A stretch of 36,589 bases of DNA. It comes from Phaeoceros laevis. Taxonomy: Eukaryota > Anthocerotophyta > Anthocerotopsida > Notothyladales. The stretch is from the NCBI GenBank assembly GCA_049999765.1, contig JBNGIQ010005328.1, forward strand, positions 27,034 to 63,622, given 5' to 3'. The translations under genes and the position numbers were made by a program. The notes beneath the pieces are model-generated. The model was not told the DNA's origin. It ran no database searches and saw nothing but the letters and a program-made list of their open reading frames with translations. Shown piece after piece: positions 23,982 to 32,660 of this stretch (positions are counted from its first letter, which is position 1; each line of letters starts with the position of its first letter).

Positions 23982-26900
23982 TCAACCACCTAAAGGCTCC
24001 CACAGGCGGATGAAACCATTGCGAGCTCCTGTACAAATACGGCCCCTCTCCACATCTGCTGCAACCGATCTTACCAAAGCTGCACTGCGTGGAGAAGTTC
24101 TTAGCAATTGCCACTCTGCCATACTCTGAGAGCTCATAGAATTGCTGGCCCGATGGCACAGAGACAGAGAGTTGTCAGCTGCCCCGACAGCAAGACATCT
24201 TTCACCTGCTTTTACAGCAAGTATAGTTGACGAATGGACGCCGAGCACTTTGACGCACAAAAGCTCTCCATCATGGTGCTCCCAGATTCGAACCATGCCA
24301 TCAGCTGAACCAGTGATGACGCCACTATTGACGGCAGCATGCTCCACACAGGTTATACTCCCAGCATGGCAAGCAAGTACCGAGTCACATGAACCCTGAG
24401 AAACAGACCACACTCTAGCTGTCCAATCGTCACTCCCAGTTATGATGGTGTCCCCAACTAGGCGAAGTGATCTTATCCAATTTGTATGCCCTGTGAGCCT
24501 GTGCCTTAGCTTCCCAGCTCTTACATCAGAGACATACACTTCTCCCTGTGTTCCAGCTGCCACCAGAACGCCAGTGCTGTCATCATAGTCCATGCAAAGA
24601 ACTGCACTGGTGTCTCGTGCAACTGTGGCTACACTATTGTGTGTTCTCACGTCCCACATCTTTACAGTGCCATCATGTGATGAAGTCAGGACTCGCTCTC
24701 CTGACAGCATCCTCACTGAACTCACCTTGCCATCATGGCCTTTAAGCTCCTCCAGCATCTTTACGGTTGCCTTGTCCCAGACAAGGACCCTCAAATCATC
24801 TGATCCTGAAACCACACGGAGTCGGTCTGCACTAATAGCTCTTACAGCTCCAGTATGGCCAACGAAGGTGGCCTTGAGCTCATTTCCACGACTGCGTGGA
24901 TCCCAAATCTTGACAAGGCAATCAGCAGATCCACTTATGAAAAACCGAGCATCATCAAAGTCACCCCTGCTGTTGTCACCCCTTTCATCTGCAGTTCCTG
25001 CATATAGAGCTGTGACTGAGGCTTTGTGACCCTTCAGAAGACGAACTCCTGAGGACCCCCTTCTAGGAGGTGGAGCAGGCGCATCAGGTATCTTCTGTCT
25101 GGCACTCTTGAAATTTTGCACTGAAGCCTGAGTGTCACCACGAATGGAGACATCACTTTGACTCCGAACATGCTTAGAGACAGACTTGCTCAATGTGGGT
25201 TTGTCCCGAGCAAACATGCTTGAAACCCAGCTGCGTCCAGCAGCTTCAGAAACCTGCTGATCGTCAACTTGCTCTTCAGGTTCTGGTTGTGGTTCAGTTC
25301 TCCGGCCTTCAAGTGTATGAAACGACGACAGCTGTGGACGTCCTTGTAGCTGCCCCCAGTAGCTTTGCTTGATCTGCTTGACAAGCGCCAGAAGACCCCT
25401 GAGTTTTATGAGCTGCTTTGCCCGAAGATTGTTCTTCAGCGCAATCACCTCCAACATGTACCAGGCTTCAGCATCAGGTAACCCCAAACCAGCCATATGC
25501 TGTGCAAGCACAGTGAGCTGTTCCATAACAAGTGCAGCATAATTTCCAGATTTATCAGCAGATTTATCCATGATAGTCTCGAAGTATCCCTCCCAGAACC
25601 TTAATTCGTCCCAGACTGGCAAAACCCCAATATGTCGTTGAACGTAGTCCCGGACACTGCCATTTTCCTTCCAGTAGATCTCACTAGAAAGGCTGAGACA
25701 ATCTTGGACAGTGGACAAGTCATTTCGAGATGTAGCCCGACTTACAGTAGTTTTCATAAGTTCTTTTACAGCAATAAACTGTTCTGCAGAAACGTTACCA
25801 TTCCAGCCAGAGTTGATATGCTCTCGGATGCACTCAACAAATCCACAACCTCCAATTCCCTCTGCATCTGACTCAATTAAAGCAAGAAGTGTACCATACT
25901 CTGAGGATAAAAGCGGGTCATCGTCAGATTCCAACATTAAAAGCCTCCGCCAAAGACCCAATAACTTGGTCTTAATATCAAGCACCATTATCTCTCTCTC
26001 TGCAACTCTTTCCTTGACAACCTCCATCCTCGGCATGTCCACAGGACTTGACACTGCTGCTGATGGCGCACCAACACCAAAATTTGCTCCTGCAGCTGCA
26101 AGCAGGGCCTGCCTTTCCTCCTCCTGTTTAGGTGTCCTGAGGTCTGTGGGGAACCGGTCATAGCAATGCTGAGCCCTAGTCATGGAACCCTGACTTGCAG
26201 AATCTGAGACAGTAAGAATCTCTAGATCAGTTATGTCATCTGGTAGCAAATATGATACATTTTGACCATTTGCTATAGCATCTTGGACCATATCTATAAT
26301 GTTCATCCATTCTTGTGCTGGTTCATCCCCTCGTGCAAGAAAGTTGGCAAATCCTTGTGAGCTCAAAAATTCCTCCATCATGGGTTCTACAGCAGCACGA
26401 CTAGTATTCCGTGTCCGCTTCTTAAGAAAAGCCTTGGTATTGAATACATTTGCAGATGAACTGGAGGGGCTCCCCACAAAGTCTCGTACAATAAAATCAC
26501 GGTACCCACTCAAAATATTGGCAAAGAACTTCAGGAAGATAAGCCTAAACTCTCTATCATGGTCCTGGCCCCATGGTTTGGAGCCCAGTCGTGAGGTTTC
26601 TTCATCTGAGAAGGCTTTGCTTCTATGTGCCCGATCCAAGTAGACAAGACCCGGGCATATAAGCTGTAGAAGGCTGGCTCTCAACGAGTCTATTTCGGGT
26701 TCTGGTATTTCAGGTACAACCTCTGGGGAGAAGATTCTGTTTCTGTCCAGATCCACAACCACTACACCATCCATGCTTTCACCCGAGGTATCAACACCTG
26801 AATGAAGACCCATGAGATATGGAGTAGGGGCATAGATGTAGTTGACCCCTTCCCCACAAGGAAGCACAGGTATATAGACGTGCTGCCATTTCATAGGAAA

Positions 26901-27677
26901 CAAAAGGTGGCAAACAGCCTCAGCAACCATGGTTAGGAGGGAAAATTTGTTTGCACGCAAAAGAACACGTCTTTCGAGAAGAATTGCTGTGAATAAGGAG
27001 ATGATGTTATCCACATCCAAGGACTGGACAAGAGGCTGGAAAGACATACTTGCATGAGGCAGCCCATTTTCTGCTGCAATCTCCACCGACAGGAGGCTAC
27101 TCTCGACAGCAAAAACCACAATGCTTTTGCCAGGAACCGGAAGAGGAACATCAGTACAGATGTGCTTGACAATATCCCATATCATTTTGCTGCATCCGGC
27201 GGGCGAGAAGCATGAGCGATGCAACTCCTCCAGAGTATCTCTAAAAACCTGAAAGCAAGGGGCCCGTGAAACAATGCAGATACATTTATCTGCGTAGCAA
27301 TTGGCAGGAATGCCATACGCCTCAGCCACATCATCCTCGATCGGATCGCGAAAAGCTACACAGCTCACATAACACTTCGATCCATCACCAGCAGTTAGCA
27401 CAATAGGGTAGCTTCTAGGAAAACTGGACTCGTCGCTTGGGCTGAATCCCGTTGAGTAGAAGGACACTCCCAGTGGCATCACACAGAGCTCAATCTGTGG
27501 GGGAAGAGGTGGCACATCAGCGGAAGACACAGAGGCCGGTGGATATTGGTCGAGAAGAGCTGGCAAATATATGACGGATGTGCCATGGTATCCTTTCGGC
27601 CCCTCTACAGACCGCAATTCTGGGCCCAGGCCGCAGACAACAAAGTAATCCACCAGCCTGTTAGCATTTCTGCTCAT
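23982..27677 (-). CDS. SCD1: SCD1-type DENN-domain and WD40 protein, single exon
   Basis: Homologue of Arabidopsis STOMATAL CYTOKINESIS DEFECTIVE 1, which works with SCD2 and RabE GTPases in post-Golgi and clathrin-linked traffic during cytokinesis and polar growth. One uninterrupted frame of 1231 residues (Arabidopsis about 1187). Order: N-terminal uDENN (LVDYFVVCGLGPELRSVEG and onward, about 8-140); core DENN (about 150-340, with MVAEAVCHLLFPMKWQHVY and DLDRNRIF); dDENN (about 370-440, LIFLKFFANILSGYRDFI); a helical middle region; a Ser-rich linker; then WD40 repeats about 880-1231 with GH...D and terminal WD/WE pairs (KGHDGKVSSVRML, KMWDVRT, GFIRLWEP). The start is fixed by the conserved MSRNANRLVDYFVVCGLG context. 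It differs from its neighbours, which carry many introns, in having none within the coding sequence. It is divergent from the PPR gene. Confidence 0.95.
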   Translation of the reverse strand: MSRNANRLVDYFVVCGLGPELRSVEGPKGYHGTSVIYLPALLDQYPPASVSSADVPPLPPQIELCVMPLGVSFYSTGFSPSDESSFPRSYPIVLTAGDGSKCYVSCVAFRDPIEDDVAEAYGIPANCYADKCICIVSRAPCFQVFRDTLEELHRSCFSPAGCSKMIWDIVKHICTDVPLPVPGKSIVVFAVESSLLSVEIAAENGLPHASMSFQPLVQSLDVDNIISLFTAILLERRVLLRANKFSLLTMVAEAVCHLLFPMKWQHVYIPVLPCGEGVNYIYAPTPYLMGLHSGVDTSGESMDGVVVVDLDRNRIFSPEVVPEIPEPEIDSLRASLLQLICPGLVYLDRAHRSKAFSDEETSRLGSKPWGQDHDREFRLIFLKFFANILSGYRDFIVRDFVGSPSSSSANVFNTKAFLKKRTRNTSRAAVEPMMEEFLSSQGFANFLARGDEPAQEWMNIIDMVQDAIANGQNVSYLLPDDITDLEILTVSDSASQGSMTRAQHCYDRFPTDLRTPKQEEERQALLAAAGANFGVGAPSAAVSSPVDMPRMEVVKERVAEREIMVLDIKTKLLGLWRRLLMLESDDDPLLSSEYGTLLALIESDAEGIGGCGFVECIREHINSGWNGNVSAEQFIAVKELMKTTVSRATSRNDLSTVQDCLSLSSEIYWKENGSVRDYVQRHIGVLPVWDELRFWEGYFETIMDKSADKSGNYAALVMEQLTVLAQHMAGLGLPDAEAWYMLEVIALKNNLRAKQLIKLRGLLALVKQIKQSYWGQLQGRPQLSSFHTLEGRRTEPQPEPEEQVDDQQVSEAAGRSWVSSMFARDKPTLSKSVSKHVRSQSDVSIRGDTQASVQNFKSARQKIPDAPAPPPRRGSSGVRLLKGHKASVTALYAGTADERGDNSRGDFDDARFFISGSADCLVKIWDPRSRGNELKATFVGHTGAVRAISADRLRVVSGSDDLRVLVWDKATVKMLEELKGHDGKVSSVRMLSGERVLTSSHDGTVKMWDVRTHNSVATVARDTSAVLCMDYDDSTGVLVAAGTQGEVYVSDVRAGKLRHRLTGHTNWIRSLRLVGDTIITGSDDWTARVWSVSQGSCDSVLACHAGSITCVEHAAVNSGVITGSADGMVRIWEHHDGELLCVKVLGVHSSTILAVKAGERCLAVGAADNSLSLCHRASNSMSSQSMAEWQLLRTSPRSAALVRSVAADVERGRICTGARNGFIRLWEPLGG

Positions 27678-28080
27678 CCTGGGCCGTGTTTGGGGTCCGA
27701 TCCCCTCACATGCCTAGGAAAACCTTCTCCACCAGATTTAGTCCCATCCAGCTTGCAACGACTCTGAAAAGAAAATCGCATAGACGTCCTCCATCGTCAA
27801 AGATCTTGACCAATCGCGGGCTGCGGACGAGGACGTGCAGGGGCACTTGTAAGCCAGCGGTAAAACACGAGATCTCATAAGCTTCGTTGACCGGTTTTTG
27901 AGTAAGCACCTGTACACTACATGGTCTCCCCTGCGTTTCTTCAATTTGTTGTGTTCGTGTGGTGATATCTTCTACTAGATATCTAGTGTTTTGTGTTCCT
28001 GTTGCTTTTGAGTGTCAAGCCGAGTTCGTAACGAAGTTCTTATATATGCGCCATGGTATCGAGCTATTCCCGCCACGCCG
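27678..28080. other. Divergent promoter region between SCD1-type and PPR genes
   Basis: Only about 400 bases separate the two start codons, so promoter elements may be shared. Minus-strand open frames at 27706-27909 and 27738-27944 lie in the SCD1 5' flank and show no recognised family. A TATA-like stretch near 28039 faces the PPR gene. Confidence 0.5.
28039..28047 (+). promoter_or_regulatory. TATA-like element upstream of the PPR gene
   Basis: TTATATATG lies about 35-40 bases before the chosen PPR start at 28081. If it is a working TATA box, transcription would begin near 28070, removing the out-of-frame ATGs at 28046 and 28053 from the mRNA, and leave a very short leader. That would also make the in-frame ATG at 28150 a possible start. 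Confidence 0.3.
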
Positions 28081-30748
28081 ATGACGGGATTGCGATGTCG
28101 TCGACACTTCCCTTCTGCTCGAAGCTGGAGGTGTTCATCCAGTACTGGTATGGTATTTCTGACAAGGAGAATCAACAATATTGTCGACATCGATCCTGCA
28201 ATCAGTCACCTCACCAGACAGCAGCGGCTGTGGGAAGATCTCTTTTTGAATCCGTCAGTTTGGTGGGACAACAGGCTCGCCAAGGCAGGAAACTCTTGTG
28301 CACAGCTCCCAAACCTTTCGTTTGCCTAAATGTTGATGGTGACGAAAAGCTGTTGTTTTCTTGCAGAGAAGTCCCATGCACCCAGACTTTCGGCACAAGC
28401 TGACCAAGGAGCCTCTTTGGTTGAACAACGGGTGCAAACCTGTGTGGGTAAGTTGTCAGCTACTCACCTGTGACACCTGTGGTCCTTCTAGAACAGGTGA
28501 TGACCTACGGAGTCTGTGTGAGGAAGGACAACTGGAGGGGGCGCTGGGTGTCCTGTTGTGTATGGATCAGCAAGGAATTGTTCCTTCTCTGAATACGTAT
28601 AGGCATCTCTTGAAAGCATGTTCCAAAAGGAAGTCCCTGGCTCAAGCTAAACGGGTGCATGATTATTTGGTGAAACATAGGTTGGAGTCCACCAGGTCTC
28701 TTGGTGAACATATGGTTAGCACGCTGGTGAAGTGTGGTGGGCTTGATGATGCTATTCGGTTATTTCGGAGCTTGCCAGACCGAAGTGTTGCTTCCTGGAG
28801 AGCAGTGATATCTGGGTACACCACAGTTGGACAATGTCAGGAGGCGCTAAGAATGTACTACTATATGCAAGACGAAGGCGTAAGGGCAGATAAGGACACT
28901 TTTATTAGCCTCCTTAGCGCTTGTGGCAACCTGTCCGATGTGGAGAAGGGCAAGCTAATACATGCTGAAGCTGTAAAATATGGGTATGCATTTGACCTTG
29001 TCGTCGGTACATGTCTGGTGGACATGTATGGGAAGTGTCGGAGCGCTCTGGATGCACGAAGTGTATTTGATGGGTTGCCCCACCGGAGCGTGGTAACGTG
29101 GAATGCTATGCTAGCAGCATATGTCGAGCAGGACCAAGCAGAAAATGCATGGCAGTTATTTGAAGAAATGTGGGAGGAAGGCAATAGCCCAGATGCGCGT
29201 ACTTATGTTAGCACTCTCCAAGCATGTGCCACTCTTGCAGATAGGGACGATGATGTCATTGTGGATGGGCGATCTATCAAAGCGAAGTCGTTGGGGATGG
29301 GGAAGGCACTACATGCTGCTATTTGCATTAGGGGCTTTGCTTGTAATGTCTTCACTGGTAACACCCTAGTCAGTATGTATGGAAGGTGCGGGAGCATTGT
29401 GGATGCACAGAGTGTATTTGATGGGCTGTGTGACCGGACTGTGGTGTCTTGGACTGTGGTGCTTGCAGCGTATGCTCAGGATAACCAAGCAGAGAAGGCT
29501 TTACAGCTATACGAGCAAATGGAAGAGGAAGGTGTCAGTCCAGATGCTCGTGCACTAGTGAGTGTGCTGCAAGCATGTGGCATGCTGGCTGAGCAAGAAA
29601 GTGCTGCAGATGAATCTTGCACAAAAGCAAAGTCTCTACAAAATGGGAAGGCGATACATGCACGTGCTGAGAGAATAGGCTGGGCTTCAGATGTCTTTGT
29701 TGGTAGCACATTAGTGAGTATGTATGCCAAATGTGGAAGCATTGCAGATGCACGCAATGTGTTTGATAGTTTACCAAAGCGGAATGTGGTGTCATGGACT
29801 GCAATGGTTGTGGCATATTCCCAGCTTGACCAAGCTGAGAGGGCCTTCCAGCTGTACCAGCAAATGGAAGCAGGTGGTGTAACTCCAGATGACGTAGCCC
29901 TCGTCAGCATTCTGCAATCATGCAGTAAAACAGGAGGCTTGGAATTTTGTAGGCAGGTCCATCACAGTGTTCTATTAGCCAGCAAGGATTTGAGTCCTCT
30001 TCTGGCAACAGCTCTTATTCATGCATATGGAAGATGTGGAAGCATGGTGGATGCACAGAATGTGTTTGATGAACTGGTGCTCCGAGATATTTACATGTGG
30101 AACGCACTAATTGCTGGCTACGCTCGAAAAGGGAATTTTGTAGAAGGCCTGAGGTGCTTTGAGGAGATGCAGTTGATGGGCGTCCATCCAGATGGAGTAA
30201 CTTTTCTGGCAATTCTCTCGGCATGCAGTCATGCTGGCCTAGTGGAGAAAGGTGTTCAGTACTTTGAATCGATGTGCAGAGATCATGGCATAATTCCAGA
30301 AATTCAGCACTATGTCAGCGTGGTAGATCTTCTTGGACGCGCAGGGCAGTTCACAAAAATACAAATATTGTTGTCAACCATGCCCGTGCAACCTGATCTG
30401 GCCATGTGGTCATGTTTGCTGGGTGCCTGTCAGAAACATGGCAAGGTATTGCTAGGAGAACAGGCCTTTCAGTGCGCAGTGCTTCTAGATCCCAGACATT
30501 CTGCCACGTATGTGCTAATGTCAAACATATATGCTGATGCTGGCCTTCACGAGTCTGCAAAAAAGGTGAAGACTCTGAGACAAGCGGAACGTGCACGGAA
30601 GAAGCCTGGCCAGAGCTGGATCCAACATGAGCAGGAAGTACACGGGTTTGCTGTAGGAACCCCCATTCATCTACAGGAGGCAGTGTTGCATGACATATTG
30701 GGAAAGATAAGGTGGGATCTCGATCAGGAAGGCCGTGACAAACATTGA
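28081..30748 (+). CDS. PLS-class pentatricopeptide repeat protein with N-terminal PDF/WWDNR motif, E/E+ type
   Basis: Probably an organellar RNA-binding, C-to-U editing or processing factor. Two exons, 28081-28284 and 28367-30748, total 862 codons (861 aa). Residues about 1-40 are Arg/Ser-rich, transit-peptide-like. Residues about 46-95 carry the PDF-type motif (LWEDLFLNPSVWWDNR, then HPDFRHKLTKEPLWL) known from OSB proteins and some PPR proteins; the splice restores it. From about residue 125 onwards there are tandem P, L and S repeats (AYGRCGSMVDAQNVFDEL, MWNALIAGYARKGNFVEGL). The C-terminus has E and E+-like motifs (MPVQPDLAMWSCLLGACQKHG, YVLMSNIYADAG, KKPGQSWIQ), and no DYW deaminase, so any editing would need a partner. 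The intron uses a GC donor. Start 28081 is the first in-frame ATG in an open frame. Upstream out-of-frame ATGs make the true start uncertain. Confidence 0.85.
28285..28366 (+). other. GC-AG intron in the PPR gene
   Basis: The exon ends GCCAAG and the 82-base intron begins gcaggaaac and ends ttttcttgcag. The two flanking exons are in different frames, so an intron is required. The GC donor joins NRLAK to RSPMHPDFRHK and restores the PDF motif spacing; the GT donors in reach either give a stop at the junction or the wrong frame. Confidence 0.75.
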
Positions 30749-31238
30749 CGTGTATACTAATAATGTGGAGCACAAGAACGCACAACCCGTCCTGCAGGTC
30801 CAAGGATGCAGCCTAGTTTCAGCCCCTGACAGACTGTACGCAGGAGAGGTACCTACAGAGAACCCGACCATCAATTCTTAAGCGCAATGAGACCAAGAGA
30901 GCTCCTGGAGCAGTGTGTCAACGTGCGTCCACCTGACAGTTGCCAAGTTTGGGTTGCTAGCAGAAGGGGAGAATGTCGAGTGGCCGACTTTCTGCAAGGG
31001 AGGAGGAAGAAGGCGGGGGTGGGGACGGAGCTGCACTTCGGCCGCTTTTGATTGACGAAGCCTTGCAAGGCAAAGACATGGTGCCCTGTGAGACATGTAA
31101 TCAGTTAGCGAGATTCCTGCTGAATCTGAAGTGGGAGGAGACAATGTCGAATGACTGAAGACTTCCGGGGAACGAATGCCGAACATTATAGTTAGGGCAA
31201 CTACATAATTTAATCCCGGCGCGATTTGCTGCTCAGCT
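30749..31238. other. PPR 3' flank and prefoldin promoter region
   Basis: About 490 bases between two plus-strand genes. It contains one short ATG-initiated open frame (30973-31158), listed separately, and otherwise nothing recognised. Confidence 0.45.
30973..31158 (+). CDS. Short open frame, 61 codons, doubtful
   Basis: A complete ATG-to-stop frame encoding a peptide with an acidic/glycine-rich start (EEEEGGGGDG) and a CETC pair. I do not recognise it. It lies 80 bases upstream of the prefoldin start on the same strand, so it could be an upstream open frame in that transcript or chance. No splice signals or family similarity support it. Confidence 0.15.
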   Translation: MSSGRLSAREEEEGGGGDGAALRPLLIDEALQGKDMVPCETCNQLARFLLNLKWEETMSND

Positions 31239-31968
31239 ATGGCCGCTGCGGCAAAGGAGCTACGGTCTCAGCTGGAAAGCCAGGCAAACGCCCTTCAGAA
31301 GATTCAGAAAGGTGCGACCTTGCGGTGTTTTGCGTTGCTGAAGGTGGAATTCCCACTCAAGTTCGGCCTTATGTTGTGCGTCACTCAGACATAGCGAAAA
31401 ATTATGAAGTTCGGAGGCAGTACACTATTCAACATGGAGAAAATGAGATGGTCCAAAAGGTGAGCCTGGCATTTGCGCCTTTGGATGCGCTCAACTTGTG
31501 CTGGTGAGAAGGGCGTTGATGTGATGGTCATTGTGACGCGCAGGAGCTGGAGCTGCTGGAAGAGGATGCAAATGTTTTCAAGCTCATAGGACCCGTATTA
31601 GTGAAGCAAGACCTGGTGGAGGCCAGGACGAACGTTAATAAACGTTTGGAATACATCACCTCTGAGCTGTGAGTAGATGTTCGGTCCCTCTTGCCCCTTG
31701 ACCAGCCCGGGAGAACATACGGCCTACCATACTGCTGCGTTGTTTCAGGAGGCGGCTGGATGGGACACTGAAGAACCTTGAGGAGCACCAAAACTCAAAG
31801 CGAGAGGAGGTATTTTTATCGAGTACCTGAGCGGTTCTGGCCCGACCTTGAATGTGGGCTCGCTGTTCAGCCTATTTGTACAGAAATTGAGAACCTGTGT
31901 GATCTTCCCAGGTCTTCAAGCTGCAGCAACGGCTCCAGGCTATGCAGGCCAGCAAAACAAAAGCTTAG
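31239..31968 (+). CDS. PFD6: Prefoldin subunit 6 (beta-type)
   Basis: Beta-class subunit of the hexameric prefoldin co-chaperone, which delivers unfolded tubulin and actin to the cytosolic chaperonin CCT. Exons are 31239-31311, 31389-31459, 31544-31668, 31749-31809 and 31912-31968, all GT-AG, giving 129 codons (128 aa; usual length about 127-130). The protein is two coiled-coil helices around a beta hairpin: ELRSQLESQANALQKIQKD at the N-terminal helix, then ENEMVQKELELLEEDANVFKLIGPVLVKQD at the hairpin (split by an intron), and RLEYITSELRRLDGTLKNLEE in the second helix, ending QAMQASKTKA. The start has good context (gctATGGCC). All five exons are supported by the family sequence. Confidence 0.95.
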
Positions 31969-32660
31969 ATGTGGCTTCTTCAGGGCACGATGCGTTTGGA
32001 GGTTCCAGTTGAGCTGGGACAGCAAGGATATAGCTGCATCGAGTTATTCCGTAAATAATGAGGTGGTTGCATCCAATTAGCATCAGGGCGTTGCCAGTCT
32101 AGATTTACTCATGAACCCCGTGTGATGGAGCTCGCCTCCTTAATTGACGCAAATTTGAAGGTTTCGTGCTCGTATTACTCCTCGGTGAAAGGGGACGGAC
32201 TCTTACAAGTTTCCTCCTGCTGATACCCAAACTCCTAGGCTTACATGTAGGCTAGTGGCACAGACTACTTCGTTCCACTGCAGCACGCACATCGGAAGAG
32301 GTACTTTGTTGGCATGAGATGGTACGATGAGGCATAAACCCGCGCCTGAACGCCTTCCATGGTGGGCAACTAGCAGGTTCATCCGTCAAGACTGACCTGT
32401 TTTTGCACCCTCCGTTCAGCGGTGGGTGCGGCCAAAGAGTCGTGTTACAGGTGTGCGTCGTCCTTGACCTTTCTTCGACTACAGTTAAATGCTCCGACCT
32501 GAGGACGTGCATGTCTTCAGGTTTGGCAAAATGAGGCCCTTGGGAGCGGCAACAAGTCACGAGCCGCACGAATCCTACGAAGAGGGTTATTGTGAATCAT
32601 CGTAGATCTTAAATTTGAGAATCACCTTCCGGAGAGTTCGTAGAATTGGCTCCACCAGCC
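31969..32660. other. Intergenic stretch, prefoldin 3' flank and FIP2-like promoter
   Basis: About 690 bases. It should hold the prefoldin 3' UTR and the promoter and 5' UTR of the BTB gene. A minus-strand open frame (32252-32569) is not supported by any similarity. Nothing else was seen. Confidence 0.5.

Noticed and set aside
27706-27944. Two overlapping minus-strand open frames upstream of SCD1
   Set aside because: They are out of register with SCD1, whose conserved N-terminus begins at 27677, and show no recognised family.
29476-29910. Minus-strand open frames of up to 144 codons inside the PPR exon
   Set aside because: Shadows of the repeat array; the repeats themselves make long antisense frames likely.
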